64,000 nucleotides of DNA, taken from contig JAEOAD010000026.1 in assembly GCA_036365145.1 (NCBI GenBank), positions 992,001 through 1,056,000 of the forward strand, read 5' to 3'. The stretch comes from Orientallactaga sibirica (lineage: Eukaryota; Chordata; Mammalia; Rodentia; Dipodidae). The notes under the pieces are model-generated. The model was not told the origin of the DNA. It did not search any database and saw nothing but the letters and a program-made list of their open reading frames with translations. Positions 9,856 through 20,867 of the stretch are shown here, in pieces; the first letter of the stretch is position 1, and every line of letters begins with the position of its first letter. Made by a program: the position numbers and the translations under genes.

Positions 9856-10070
9856 GGCTGGAGAGATGGGTTAGCAGTTAAAGAACTTGCCTGCGACTCC
9901 AGATCCCACGTTAGCCAGACGCACAAAGGTGAGGCAAGCACAAGGTCACACATGCCCACTTGGTGGCGCAAGTGTCTGGAGTTCAATTGCAGTGGCTGAA
10001 GCCCTGGTGCGCCAGTTCCCTCTCTCTGCCTCTCTCTCTCGCACGTGCACACAAGGTCTCTCTAAAAAGA
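9856..10070 (+). mobile_element. B2-like tRNA-SINE, insert-bearing subtype
   Basis: Carries an extra internal segment ('gcaagcacaaggtcacacat', 'acttggtggcgcaagtgtct') absent from most copies. Confidence 0.88.
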
Positions 10071-10076
10071 AAGTAG

Positions 10077-10262
10077 GGCTGGAGAGGTGGCTTAGTGGTT
10101 AAGGCACTTGCCTGCAAAGCCTAAAGACCCAGGTTTGATCCTCCAGATCCCACGTAAGACAGATGTACAAGGTGACATATTCATCTGGAGTTCATTTGCA
10201 GTGGCTAGAGGACCTGGTGCACCCATTCTCTCTCTCTCTCTAATAAATAAATAAAAATAAAA
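10077..10262 (+). mobile_element. B2-like tRNA-SINE
   Basis: Complete forward copy with (TAAA)n tail. Confidence 0.92.
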
Positions 10263-10924
10263 TTTAAAAATATTAAAAGTAAAAGAAAATAAAGAGAATA
10301 GTGAGTCTTGAGATGACCAAAGGATACATTTTGTTCTAAGATTATACAAACTTCAGGTCATTGGAGATATTTGGTCTCCTAAGCAATATGGAAAGAGAAG
10401 TGAAACCCTTGGCATAGTTGAGGTAGGGTGAATCCAGTCTCATGTCCCCATTCTATTGCTCAGGACTCGATCACAAAGGGATTAGCATGGCTTATTGACA
10501 GCCAGCACCTCGGGCAGGTGTTTCTCTCATTTTCCTCTGGTGGAACGTGGTACAATGTGGACGCACAGCATGCCAATCATAGACCCAGTGTACCCTGACT
10601 CTTGGAGAGGGAGGTGAGGTGAGGAGACGCTCACCTACCCACTGACAGTCCCCTACATTGTGACTGACCTCTGCAGGAGGAAGGAAACCCGTCTCCCTTC
10701 GGAAGCACAATTTATACATCAGAGCCCCGCCGTGGGGTCCAGGCGAAGCGCTCCTGGGCTGGATCTCGCTTGAACTCTGAACTGACAGCTCACCAGTTGC
10801 TCTAGAAGCATTTCTGTGATAAACTGCGCGTGCAGATCCTGGGCTCTGGGCCTTCTGGAAAATCCAACCCATGACACTCGCCGCAGATAGAATTATCTAC
10901 AGTAATGCTTCACTCCTTTTAAAA
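10263..10924. other. Non-SINE intergenic block
   Basis: About 660 bases without recognisable repeats. A minus-strand frame of 126 codons (10492-10872) is open, but I recognise no domain, and nothing supports expression. Confidence 0.5.
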
Positions 10925-10949
10925 GTTTATTTATTTTCTTTTTCTTCTT

Positions 10950-11155
10950 TTTAAAAAGATTTTATTTTTACTTATTTATTAGAGACAGAGAGAAGGAGAG
11001 AGAGTGTGAAAATGGGCGCACCAGGGATTCTAGCCACTGCAAATGAACTCCAGACGCATGTGCCACCATGTACATCTGGCTTACGTGGGACCTAGAGAAT
11101 CGAACCTGGGTCCTTACGGCTTCGCAGGCAAGCATCTTAATTGCTAAGTTATATC
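10950..11155 (-). mobile_element. B2-like tRNA-SINE
   Basis: Reverse copy ending 'gctaagttatatctccaat', slightly diverged. Confidence 0.9.
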
Positions 11156-11162
11156 TCCAATA

Positions 11163-11335
11163 CTATGTATTTTCATTTATTTGAGAGAGAGAGAGAGAGA
11201 AATGGGCATGCCAGGGTCTCTAGCCACTGTAAATGAACTCCAGATGCATGTGCCCTTGTGGGACTGGGGAATCAAACCTGGGTCCTTAGGCTTCACAGGC
11301 AAATGCCTTAACTGCTAAGCCATCTCTATAGCTCT
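11163..11335 (-). mobile_element. B2-like tRNA-SINE, internal deletion
   Basis: The 'catctggcttacgtg' block is lost. Confidence 0.88.
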
Positions 11336-11344
11336 GATTTACTC

Positions 11345-11454
11345 TTTTTTTTTTTTTTTTTTTTGGTTTTGCAAAGGGTCTCCTTGGCCCAGGCTGACCA
11401 ACTAAGTCTCCATCGGCGATCCTACCTCTGCCTCCCTCTGGGATTAAAGGCGCC
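11345..11454 (-). mobile_element. B1-like SINE with internal deletions
   Basis: Several short deletions give a copy of about 100 bases ('gcaaagggtctccttggccc'). Confidence 0.8.
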
Positions 11455-11489
11455 ACTTTACTCTTTTTTTTAAAAAATATTTATTTAAG

Positions 11490-11700
11490 GCTGGAGAGAT
11501 GGCTTAGTTGTTAAGGCACTTGCCTGAGAAGCCTAAGGACTCATGTTCAATTCCCCAGATCCCACATAAGCCAAATGCACAAGGTGATGCATGTGCAAGA
11601 TTGTGTGCATGTACACAAGATGGCACACGTGTCTGGAGTTTGATTGCAGTGGCTCGAGGCCCTGGAGCGTCAATTCTTTTTCTCTCTCTCTTAAGAAAGA
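11490..11700 (+). mobile_element. B2-like tRNA-SINE, insert-bearing subtype
   Basis: Contains a duplicated 'gcaagattgtgtgcatgtac' type internal insert. Confidence 0.88.
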
Positions 11701-11729
11701 CCTGTCTTTTGGGCCTCTTATTCAGTTGG

Positions 11730-11830
11730 ACAGAGGTAGGAGGATTGCTGTGAGTTTGAGACCAGCCTGAGACTACATAGTTCCAAGTCAGCCTAGAAGA
11801 GATAAAGACATTACCTTGAAAAACATAGAA
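11730..11830 (+). mobile_element. B1-like SINE, 5' truncated
   Basis: Begins at 'gaggtaggaggattgctgtg'. Confidence 0.8.
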
Positions 11831-11837
11831 ATACATT

Positions 11838-12074
11838 TTTTTAATTTGAGAGAGACACAGAGAGAGACAGAAAGAGACAGAGAGAGAGAGACAGAGAAAG
11901 AATGGATGCACTGTGAATGAACTCCAGACGAGTGCGCCCCCTTGTGCGCATGTGCGGTATTGCATGCTTGCATCACTTTTTGTGTCTGGCTATATGTGGG
12001 ACCTGGAGATTCGAACAGGCATTCTTAGGCTTCACAGGCAGGTGCTTTAACCGCTAAGCCATCTCTCCAGCCCA
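11838..12074 (-). mobile_element. B2-like tRNA-SINE, insert-bearing subtype
   Basis: Reverse copy with extra 'gcggtattgcatgcttgcat' segment. Confidence 0.88.
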
Positions 12075-12094
12075 ACAATACATTTTTTATTTCA

Positions 12095-12245
12095 GGCAGG
12101 TGTGGTGGTGCACACCCTTAATCCCAGTGCTCAGGAGGGCAAAAGTAGGAGGATCACTGTGAGTCTGAGGCCACCCTGAGACTCCATAGTGAATTCCAGC
12201 TCAGCCTGGGCTATAGCAAGACCCTACCTTGAAACACCAAAGGGA
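12095..12245 (+). mobile_element. B1-like SINE
   Basis: Full-length forward copy. Confidence 0.9.
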
Positions 12246-12249
12246 AAAA

Positions 12250-12432
12250 CAATTATTTATTTATGGGGGCATGGGGAGAATGGGTATACCAGAGCTTCCT
12301 TCTTCTGCAAACAAACTCCAGACACATATGCCACTTTGTGCATCTGTCTTTACAGGGGTACTGGGGAATTGAACCAGGCCATCAGGCTTTACAAGCGAGC
12401 ACCTTTAACCACTCAGCTATCCCTTCTGTCCT
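12250..12432 (-). mobile_element. B2-like tRNA-SINE
   Basis: Reverse copy, 'ttcttctgcaaacaaactcc' subtype. Confidence 0.85.
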
Positions 12433-12750
12433 AAAGTGTCACTCTTACCTCTAGCTGTCCTGAGGGCGCATAGGTCATCATCCTGGCTTCTTTGATCTCC
12501 CACTGAAGCAGGAATTATTTAGAAGGTGATCAAGGCTTAGAAGAGTTAGCCATGGAACAGACTCATGGCAACCCAGCTAGTGTGGGATGTTGCCAAGATT
12601 CAAAACCAGGAGTCAAGTGGCATGTGGAAAATTGAGCATCACAAGCAGTCCTTTCTGAAGTATGACATTTTCAGTGAAGCAATGGAAGGTCAACCTTGAG
12701 GTCATTACTGTGAAGTGGAAGCACATCGTCATTAAGATATTTGCGACAGG
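12433..12750. other. Non-SINE intergenic block
   Basis: Single-copy-looking sequence; no feature recognised. Confidence 0.5.
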
Positions 12751-12882
12751 CCAGGCGTGGTGGCGCACGCTTTTAATCCCAGCACTTGGGAGGCAGAGGT
12801 AGGAGGATCACCGTGAGTTCAAGGCCAGCCTGAGACTACATCCTACCTCCAAAAAACCAAAACAAAATAAAATAAAAAGGTA
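12751..12882 (+). mobile_element. B1-like SINE, internal deletion
   Basis: Jumps from 'gcctgagactaca' directly to 'tcctacctcc'. Confidence 0.88.
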
Positions 12883-13002
12883 CAATTTAAAAAAAAAGAT
12901 ATTTGTGACACTATTTGAAGAATGGACCAGCAATTTGCATGCACCATTAGGAAATGACACACTAGGTTCTCTAATGCAAGCCTGCCATAAACAATAAACA
13001 CT

Positions 13003-13225
13003 GGGGCTGGGGAGATGGCTCAGTGGCTAAAGATGCTTGTTTTCAAAGCCTGCTGGTCCCGGCTCAGTTCCCTGGTACCCGTGTAAAGCCAGATGCACAA
13101 AGTGGCACATACATCTGGAGTTTATTTGCAGAGGCAAAAGGCTGTACTCTCTCTTCTCCCCCTCCTTCTCTCCCAATCACTCTCTCTCTCTTTCTCTCTG
13201 TGTGTGTGTGTGTGTTCACAGATAA
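13003..13225 (+). mobile_element. B2-like tRNA-SINE
   Basis: Forward copy whose CT segment has grown and ends in a (TG)n run. Confidence 0.9.
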
Positions 13226-13387
13226 ATAAGATTAAAGACAATAATTACTGACCGAAACAATTTCAGAGGTGACATTCTGAAAGGAAGCTTGAAAACAGAC
13301 CTCTGGTATAAGAAATATGTGAGCTTTGGATACATTGTCATGCTATCTGGTATAAGAAAAGAGCAGTGTCCTAGCAATAGCATTTTG

Positions 13388-13546
13388 TTCTTTCTTTTCT
13401 CTTCTCTTCTCTTCTCTTCTCTTCTCTTCTCTTCTCTTCTCTTCTCTTCTCTTCTCTTCTCTTTCTTCTCTTCTCTTCTCTTCTCTTCTCCTCCCCTCCC
13501 TCCCTCTCCCTCCCCTCCCCTCCTCCCTCCCTCCCTCCCTCCCTCC

Positions 13547-13585
<39 letters not shown>

Positions 13586-13600
13586 TTTCTTTCTTTCTTT
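13388..13600 (+). repeat. (TTCTC)n-(CCCT)n-(TTTC)n compound microsatellite
   Basis: More than 200 bases of uninterrupted pyrimidine with an ordered change of unit, abutting a B1 tail. Confidence 0.95.
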
Positions 13601-13743
13601 TGGTTTTTCGAGGTAGGGTCTCACTCTGGCCCAGGCTGACCTGGAATTCACTCTGTAGCCTCAGGCTGGCCTGGAACTCATGGCGATCCTCTTACCTCTG
13701 CCTCCCGAGTGCTGGGATTAAAGGTGTGCGCCACCACTGGCTT
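13600..13743 (-). mobile_element. B1-like SINE
   Basis: Near-consensus reverse copy. Confidence 0.92.
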
Positions 13744-13749
13744 CTCCAG

Positions 13750-13900
13750 CGTTTCTTTTTGAGGCAGATAGGTTTTCATTCTGTAGCTCAGGCTGACCCA
13801 GAACTCACAATGTAGCCCACGTTGTCCCTGAACTCTCAGCAATCCACCTCCCTCCATCTTCTCAGTGCTGGGATTGCAGGCATGAGCCACTGTTCTTGGC
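13750..13900 (-). mobile_element. Old B1-related SINE
   Basis: Diverged reverse copy ('ctgggattgcaggcatgagc'). Confidence 0.75.
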
Positions 13901-13924
13901 AAGATTTTTAAAAATATTCAATTT

Positions 13925-14147
13925 ACTTATTTATTTTTATTTATTTGAGAGAAAGTGACAGAGAGAGAGAGAGAGAGAAAGAAGCAGATATAGAGAATGG
14001 GTGCACCACAGCCTCCAGCCACTGCAAATGAACTCCAGATGCATGCACCCCCTTGTGCATCTGGTTTATGTGGGTCCTGGGGAATCAAACCTGGGTCCTT
14101 AGGCTTTGCAGGCAGCACCCTAACCACTGAGCCATCTCTCCAGCCCA
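13925..14147 (-). mobile_element. B2-like tRNA-SINE
   Basis: Complete reverse copy. Confidence 0.92.
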
Positions 14148-14575
14148 AGATTTTGTTTTGAACACAGCTCCATAGTTCACCTTCGATGTTGATTGATGGA
14201 TGTGACTATGGTTGAAATCTCCGGCAATCTTTTCCTTGCTGTGAAAGGATTGTCAGGAGGCAGGAGGAGAATCCTCCAGGGAGCTAGTTAAATGCTTCCA
14301 GAAGGCCCAGGGCATTGATGAGTCCCTCCAAGGATCTCAGTAGTTTACAAGTGGTTTGTGGGTCAAAATATACTCATTAAGCACTGGGAATCTGCCGAAG
14401 TGGCAGGTTTGTGAGGAAGGGAATCCTAAAGTGGATGTGATGCCAGTTCTCAGCATATCTGGGTAGAACTCTCCTGAGTTTTGCATCATTAGAAAACCCC
14501 ACGTGGACATTCAGGATCATTTCTAATGTATCTTTCCCAGCATTGATGTGGGCTATTAATTTGCTTTTAAATATA

Positions 14576-14577
<2 letters not shown>
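14148..14577. other. Non-SINE intergenic block
   Basis: 430 bases without recognisable repeats or genes. Confidence 0.5.
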
Positions 14578-14606
<29 letters not shown>

Positions 14607-14616
14607 GTTGTTGTTT
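14578..14616 (+). repeat. (TTA)n / (TTG)n microsatellite
   Basis: Tail expansion of the adjacent reverse B1. Confidence 0.9.
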
Positions 14617-14752
14617 GAGGTAGGGTCTTGCTCTAGCCCAGGCTGGCCTGTAATTCACTATGTGGTCTCAGGGTGACCTTGAACTCACGGCGATCCTCCT
14701 ACCTCTGCCTCTCCAGTGCTGGGATTAAAGGCATGTGCCACCACGCCCGGCT
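14617..14752 (-). mobile_element. B1-like SINE
   Basis: Reverse copy, directly followed by a B2-like element. Confidence 0.92.
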
Positions 14753-14958
14753 TATTTATTTATTTATTTATTTGAGAGAGAGAAAAAGAGACAGAGAGAG
14801 AGAGAGATGGGCTCGCCAGGGCCTCCAGCCACTGCAAACGAACTCTAGATGCAGGCGCCCCCTTGTGCATCTGGCTTATGTGGATCCTAGAGAGTCGAAC
14901 CGGGATCCTTTGGCTTTGCAGGCAAATGCCTTAACCACTAACCCATCCCTCCAGCCCT
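14753..14958 (-). mobile_element. B2-like tRNA-SINE
   Basis: Complete reverse copy. Confidence 0.92.
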
Positions 14959-15392
14959 GGGCTATTAATCTGTGTGTGTCTTATCACACCCATGTCTCAA
15001 ATCCTCACATGTTCCGGCCGGTGGCAGAAGAAGTTAGCAGGAGTAAGCAGATCTTGCTGGGCTCCTGTTTCTGTACGAAAAGGACACTTGTATCCCTTAA
15101 TGTCCCCACCCAAGGACCCCAGTTCTCTCTCCTGGAACGAGCACTTCACGCTGCATTCCTCTTGTTCTCGGCTGCCTTTGGTGCTGTTCCTACTGACATG
15201 TCTAGTGCTTGTGAAGCCAGGCGCCAGCACCTGGACATATTCCCATGAGGGTGGTGCTGTCTCCTGCTGTCACATAGTGCCATGATCGAGTTCTAGGGGT
15301 TGGGGGACAGAAGGACATGCCAAGATGATTAAGCGCCTGGAAACAGAAAGCCCCTCATGTTTTTGCTCGCTCCCCTATCCACATGTTCTTAA
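14959..15392. other. Non-SINE intergenic block
   Basis: Overlapping open frames of about 75-100 codons on both strands (14974-15285) have no recognisable domain; I treat them as chance. Confidence 0.5.
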
Positions 15393-15421
15393 AAAGTATT
15401 TTATTTATTTATTTACTTGAG

Positions 15422-15452
<31 letters not shown>

Positions 15453-15605
15453 ATAGGCATGCCAGGGCCTCTTGCCACTACAAACAAACTCCAGATGCAC
15501 GCACCACTTTGTGCATCTGGCTTTACATGGATGCTGGGGAATCGAACCCAGGTCTTGAGGTTTTGCAAGCAAGTGCCTTAACCGCTGAGCCATCTCTCCA
15601 GCCCC
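15393..15605 (-). mobile_element. B2-like tRNA-SINE
   Basis: Complete reverse copy with a pure (GA)n run. Confidence 0.92.
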
Positions 15606-16954
15606 AAGGGCAGTTTTGTCTGCTGCATCCAAGGCTTTACACTGAGTACTTATTTCAAGTTTTACTCATAGCCATGCCCACATCTCCATGAGTTCAGGGG
15701 GACTTGATCTGGCCCAGGGGGACAACCTTCTCCCATGGCTAGGTTTATTTCTCCTACTCCCCTAGACTTCAGGACAAGGATACTTTCCTAGGAAATGCCT
15801 TAGTTTCTCACAAAAATTCACTCCTGGTAGGTAGATCCACCTAATGGTCTGTTGGACATTTTCAGATGTGTGTGACTTGAAGCAGTCCTCCCTTCTCTCT
15901 CTTCCTTTCTCTCTCCCGTCTCCTTCCCTCTCACCTTCTTCCAACCTCACTTCCTTTCTCCTCTTATTCCTTTACACACACACACACACACACTCTCTCT
16001 CTCACACACACACACGCACACACACTCAGCATTCATTCACTTGCTGAGCTCCATCCACAGAACAGAGACAACACAGACTTTGTTCTACTTTCCTGGACAT
16101 TCCACACAGTGACCCTGCTACACGAAGACATACTGCATGCAGCCTGCTGTGATTCTCTCGGGCGCTTAAGGTGGAAGGCCTTTCTGATGAAGTACACAAG
16201 TTTTCATCTCCAGCGATTCAAAAACCTGACCTTGAGCCTTTCATGCAGAGAAAACAGCAGTATGGACCTGTCTATCAAATCTCCCGCCAAGAACATTCCT
16301 CACCTCTGAAGATGTAGGAAGAGGGCTCCACGCAGAACCCACCTGTTGTGCAGCCAGAGCCCATCTTGGGTGCTCCGCCCCCCCCCCCCCCCAGTGCTCT
16401 GTCTCACAGGATTTCGCCTCTAGGGATCCTCCAGGGGTCCTTCGTGGGCACAGCCACATCCCCAAGTCACGGCACGCTCTAATAAGGCCTCTGGGTATAC
16501 AGGCTCTCAGGGTTATTCCTCAGCGAGAGGTATTTCGGGGAAATTCCAGCCCAGGTGCAGAAAGGCTGGGGGGAGTGAGGCCAGCATGTTGGGGAGCCGC
16601 ACACACACAATTCCAGAGTCCACAGAATCCAGCTCCAGCGGATCAGCAGGAGGGACGGCTCTGTCCACCGGGGGCGGGCAGCTATGATAGAGCGGGAGTG
16701 TGACCCTTGCGCTCCCCAAGGTGACCAAGTGACCCGAGTCTCTGCAAGGGACGGCTTTTCCTCTTCTTTTCACAGGGGTCTCAGTCCTCCCTGAGGGACT
16801 CTGCTGGCTCCGCATTCCTGTCTGTCTCTCACCATGCTTTCCTCCCACGGCCCCAGCCAGGCAGGGGTCAGAGGCCACTGGCAGAGGCCTTGTACTCACT
16901 GTTGACATAGCTCATCTGCTGACACTGGGAATCCTCTCATTTCCTTTTTTAAAA
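15606..16954. other. Longest SINE-free intergenic block
   Basis: 1.35 kb with no SINE. It contains a (CA)n tract (15974-16027) and a run of 15 C (16378-16392). A minus-strand 131-codon frame (16513-16908) has no domain I know. The block is moderately GC-rich but not a CpG island. Confidence 0.55.
15974..16027 (+). repeat. (CA)n-(CT)n microsatellite
   Basis: CACA and CTCT runs in alternation. Confidence 0.9.
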
Positions 16955-17175
16955 CAATACTTTATTCACAAGCAGAAATATATATATATATATATGGAGA
17001 GAGAGAGAGAGACCATAAGAATGGGTGCACCAGGGCCTCTGGCTGATGCAAACAAACTCCAGATGCATGTGCCACCTTGTACATCTGCCTTTACGTGGCT
17101 ACTGGGAAATTGAACCCCAGGTCATTAGGCTTTGCTGACAAGTACTTTAACCACTGAGAAATCTCTCCAGTTCCA
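16955..17175 (-). mobile_element. B2-like tRNA-SINE
   Basis: Reverse copy with a (TA)n interruption in its tail. Confidence 0.88.
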
Positions 17176-17185
17176 CCTCCCCCGT

Positions 17186-17322
17186 TTTTTGTTTATCGAG
17201 GTAGGGTCTCACTCTAGCCCAGGCTGACCTGGAACTCACTATATAGTCTCAGGGTGGCCCAATCCTCCTACCTCTGCCTCCCGAGTGCTGGGATTAAAGG
17301 CGTGCGCCACCACGCCCGGCTC
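17186..17322 (-). mobile_element. B1-like SINE
   Basis: Reverse copy with a short internal deletion ('gggtggcccaatcctcct'). Confidence 0.92.
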
Positions 17323-17427
17323 GTTTCCTTTTTCCTTATCCTCTGGCTCACGTCCAGTCAAGTCTTAAGGGCCACTGTGATGGTTCATTTGGATTGCCAA
17401 GTTAATTGGATTAAAAATCACCTGGTT

Positions 17428-17662
17428 GGGGGAGTGGAGAGATGGCTCATCGGTTAAAGGTGCTTGCTAGAAAAGCTTCACTGCCTAGATTCTATTCCCC
17501 AGTACCCACAAAAACTCAAGTGCACAAGGTGGCACATGCATCTGGAGTTGGTTTGCAATGGTAAGAGGCCCTGGTGCACCCGTATTCATTTTCTCAATCT
17601 TTCTGTCTCTCTCTCTTTCCCTCCCCTCCCTTCTTGCAAATAAGGAAATAAAAAAATATTAA
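17428..17662 (+). mobile_element. B2-like tRNA-SINE
   Basis: Forward copy inserted in the LTR-like repeat. Confidence 0.9.
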
Positions 17663-17678
17663 AAATAAAACAGTTGAG

Positions 17679-17872
17679 GGGCTGGAAAGATGGCTTAGCA
17701 GTTAAGGCGTTTGCCTGCAAAGCCAAAGGATCCTGGTTCGATTCTCCAGGACCCACGTAAGCCAGATGCACAAGGCAGTGCATGTATCTGGAGTTTGTTT
17801 GTAGTGGCTGGAAGCCCTGGCATGTCCATTCTCTCTCTCTCTCAAATAAATAATAAAATATATTTAAAAAAA
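17679..17872 (+). mobile_element. B2-like tRNA-SINE
   Basis: Near-consensus forward copy. Confidence 0.93.
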
Positions 17873-17917
17873 AAGAAGTCATCAGGTTAAAGCAGAAGCT
17901 AATCAGCGTGCCTGACC

Positions 17918-17929
17918 AAAAAAAAAAAA

Positions 17930-17964
<35 letters not shown>

Positions 17965-17970
17965 TACATA
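17918..17970 (+). repeat. poly-A / (TA)n / (CA)n microsatellite
   Basis: Present again at 18838-18890 in the second duplicate. Confidence 0.95.
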
Positions 17971-18000
17971 CCACTTGGGGTATGAATGTTTATGAGGGTG

Positions 18001-18205
18001 TTTGTTTGTTTGTTTGTTTATTTGAGACAGAGAGAGGGAAAAGAGAGAGTGAAAATGGGTGTGCCAGGGCCTCCAGCCACTGCAAACAAACTCCAGATGC
18101 ATGCGCCCCCTTGTGCATCTGGTTTATTTGGGACCTGGAGAATAGAACCGGGATCCTTAGGCTTCACTGGAGAACGCCTTAACCTCTAAGCCATCTGTCC
18201 AGCTC
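18001..18205 (-). mobile_element. B2-like tRNA-SINE
   Basis: Reverse copy with a (GTTT)n tail side; duplicated at 18921. Confidence 0.92.
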
Positions 18206-18465
18206 TATAAGGGTGTTTTGAGAGAGGTTTAAGTGAGGAGAGAAGAGCCAACCTGAATTTGGGAGGCATCATCCCATGGACTGGAGTCTTGGGCCGCGTA
18301 AAGGAGGGGCAAAGGTAGAAGCTGAGAGCACCGGCATTCCCCTTTCTGACTCCTGGCCTGTACTATGGTCCAAGGTGCTCCAGCCACCATGTCTTCCCTA
18401 CTATGACGTTGCATTCCTCTGAACTGTGAGCCAAGGCAGTTTTTTAAAAAAAGTATTTTAAAGCC

Positions 18466-18603
18466 GGGCATGGCTGTGCACGCCTTTAATCCCAGCACTC
18501 AGAAGGCAGATGTAGGAGGATCGCCATGAGTTTGAGGCCACCCTGAGACTCCATAGTGAATTCCAGGTCAGCCTGAGCTAGAGTGAGACTCTACCTCAAA
18601 AAA
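18466..18603 (+). mobile_element. B1-like SINE
   Basis: Forward copy; duplicated at 19382. Confidence 0.92.
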
Positions 18604-18604
18604 A

Positions 18605-18817
18605 GTTTTTTAAATATTGTTATTTATTTATTTGAGAGATAAAGAGAGAGACATAGAGAGATAAAGAGAGAGACATAGAGAGATAGAGAGAAAGAGAGAG
18701 AGAGAGAGTATGGGTGCGCTAGGGCCTCTTGCTATTGCAAAGGAAATCCAGAGCCATGTGCCACTTTGTGCATCTGGCTTTATGTGAGCACTGGGAATTG
18801 TACTGGGGTTGGTAGGC
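18605..18817 (-). mobile_element. B2-like tRNA-SINE cut by duplication junction
   Basis: Lacks the last part of the element, which is present in the duplicate at 19527. Confidence 0.93.
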
Positions 18818-18848
18818 GCTAATCAGCGTGCCTGACCAAAAAAAAAAA

Positions 18849-18883
<35 letters not shown>

Positions 18884-18920
18884 TACATACCACTTGGGGT
18901 ATGAATGTTTATGAGGGTGT

Positions 18921-19125
18921 TTGTTTGTTTGTTTGTTTATTTGAGACAGAGAGAGGGAAAGAGAGAGAGTGAAAATGGGTGTGCCAGGGCCTCCAGCCAC
19001 TGCAAACAAACTCCAGATGCATGCGCCCCCTTGTGCATCTGGTTTATTTGGGACCTGGAGAATAGAACCGGGATCCTTAGGCTTCACTGGAGAACGCCTT
19101 AACCTCTAAGCCATCTGTCCAGCTC
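18921..19125 (-). mobile_element. B2-like tRNA-SINE
   Basis: Duplicate of the element at 18001. Confidence 0.92.
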
Positions 19126-19381
19126 TATAAGGGTGTTTTGAGAGAGGTTTAAGTGAGGAGAGAAGAGCCAACCTGAATTTGGGAGGCATCATCCCATGGA
19201 CTGGAGTCTTGGGCCGCGTAAAGGAGGGGCAAAGGTAGAAGCTGAGAGCACCGGCATTCCCCTTTCTGACTCCTGGCCTGTACTATGGTCCAAGGTGCTC
19301 CAGCCACCATGTCTTCCCTACTATGACGTTGCATTCCTCTGAACTGTGAGCCAAGGCAGTTTTTTAAAAAAAGTATTTTAA

Positions 19382-19523
19382 AGCCGGGCATGGCTGTGCA
19401 CGCCTTTAATCCCAGCACTCAGAAGGCAGATGTAGGAGGATCGCCATGAGTTTGAGGCCACCCTGAGACTCCATAGTGAATTCCAGGTCAGCCTGAGCTA
19501 GAGTGAGACTCTACCTCAAAAAA
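19382..19523 (+). mobile_element. B1-like SINE
   Basis: Duplicate of the element at 18466. Confidence 0.92.
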
Positions 19524-19526
19524 AGT

Positions 19527-19594
19527 TTTTTAAATATTGTTATTTATTTATTTGAGAGATAAAGAGAGAGACATAGAGAGATAAAGAGAGAGAC

Positions 19595-19633
<39 letters not shown>

Positions 19634-19785
19634 GGGTGCGCTAGGGCCTCTTGCTATTGCAAAGGAAATCCAGAGCCATGTGCCACTTTGTGCATCTGGC
19701 TTTATGTGAGCACTGGGGAATTGTACTGGGGTTGGTAGGCTTTGCAAGTGAGCTCCTTCAACCACTGAATCATCTTCTCCGCCCA
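19527..19785 (-). mobile_element. B2-like tRNA-SINE, complete
   Basis: Includes the head portion missing from the first duplicate; contains a longer (GA)n. Confidence 0.92.
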
Positions 19786-19811
19786 ACACTATCGTTTTTT
19801 AATTTTTACTT

Positions 19812-20036
19812 TTTAAAAACTTTATTTTATTTTATTTTATTTATTTGAGAGAGAGGGGTAAGGAGAGAGAGAGGGAGGGGAGAGAATGGGCAAGCCAGGG
19901 CCTTTAGCCCTTGCAAATGAACTCCAGATGCATGGGCCACCTTATGCATCTGACTAACATGGGTCCTGGGGAATCGAACTTGGGTTCTTTGGCTTTGCAG
20001 GCAAGCACCTTAACTGCTAAGCCAACTCTTTTGCCC
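19812..20036 (-). mobile_element. B2-like tRNA-SINE
   Basis: Reverse copy with (TTTTA)n tail. Confidence 0.9.
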
Positions 20037-20436
20037 CCAGCACTCTTTTAGATATCTTTGAGTATATTTTTCCAGCTCAACAATTCTCTTTCAGTGTGAG
20101 TAATCTATAATTTAACACCCCTGCTGAGTTTTAAAATTTTAATTATTATGATTTTTCATGTCTAGAAATCTTGCCTTATTGCTTTTTTTTTTTGGTAAAA
20201 CTTTGCTTGACTGCTATTTTAGTCTCTTGCTCTTATATTTTCAATGATTTTATTTCTTCAGACACATTAAATCTAATTATTTTATAGCCTGCCTGATAAT
20301 TCTGCTGCCTGAAGTTCTTGTGGGCCTGGTTCTGCTGTCTGCCCTCGTTTCAAGATGTCCCTCAGGGCTTCTTGTAAGCCTGATGTGTTTGGCTGGGAGC
20401 TCCTCTTCCTTGGAACATTACATTTCTTTCAAATTT
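20037..20436. other. AT-rich non-SINE block
   Basis: 400 bases, possibly an old LINE or DNA-transposon relic by texture. No family recognised. Confidence 0.4.
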
Positions 20437-20634
20437 ATTTTTTACTTTTGTTTATTTGTGAGAAGAGAGCGAAAGAGACAGGGAATATGCACGCCAGAGC
20501 CTCTTGCCACTGCAAATGAACTCCAGATGCGCGCATAGCTTTGTGCATCTGGCTTTGTGTGGGTGCTGGGGAATTAAACTGAGGCTGAAAGGCTTTGCAA
20601 GCAAATGTCTTTAACTGCTATCACCCTAGTCCTA
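20437..20634 (-). mobile_element. B2-like tRNA-SINE
   Basis: Diverged reverse copy. Confidence 0.82.
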
Positions 20635-20649
20635 AAACATTTTATCTTT

Positions 20650-20866
20650 TTTTGAAGGTTTTATTTTTATTTATTTATTAGAAAAAGAGAGAGGGAAAGA
20701 GAGAGAGAGAATAGAACGGGCACGCCAGAGCCCATAGCCACTGCGCATAACTCCAGATGCGTGTGCTCCCCTTATGCATCTGGCTTATGTGGGACCTGGA
20801 GAATCAAACCGGGATCCTTAGGCTTCTCAGGCATGTGCCTTAACCATTATGCCATCTCTCCAGCCC
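20650..20866 (-). mobile_element. B2-like tRNA-SINE
   Basis: Complete reverse copy. Confidence 0.92.
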
Positions 20867-20867
20867 C

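Larger units (their letters stand above)
17374..18455 (+). mobile_element. LTR-like interspersed repeat, broken by SINEs and a duplication
   Basis: Pieces at 17374-17427, 17873-17917 and 18206-18455 match in order a second copy at 38237-38590: 'ctgtgatggttcatttgg', 'catcatcccatggactgg', 'gctccagccaccatg', 'aactgtgagccaaggcag'. The family looks like a non-autonomous ERVL/MaLR-type LTR, but the name is uncertain. Confidence 0.55.
17898..18817 (+). repeat. Tandem duplication, copy 1 (920 bp)
   Basis: Copy 2 follows directly. The unit starts 'gctaatcagcgtgcctgacc' and ends 'ggggttggtaggc' in the middle of a B2-like SINE. The two copies differ only in an A-run (13 versus 12), two GA tracts and one G indel, by eye. 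Confidence 0.97.
18818..19740 (+). repeat. Tandem duplication, copy 2 (923 bp)
   Basis: Near-identical to copy 1. The B2-like SINE continues past its end to 'tttgcaagtgagctcc', which shows that the original right flank is here. Confidence 0.97.

Noticed and set aside
14673..15248. 191-codon plus-strand frame
   Set aside because: The first two-thirds is SINE; the rest has no recognisable domain or splice context.
16513..16908. 131-codon minus-strand frame in the SINE-free block
   Set aside because: No domain, no homologue recalled and no promoter or splice support; left as unannotated.
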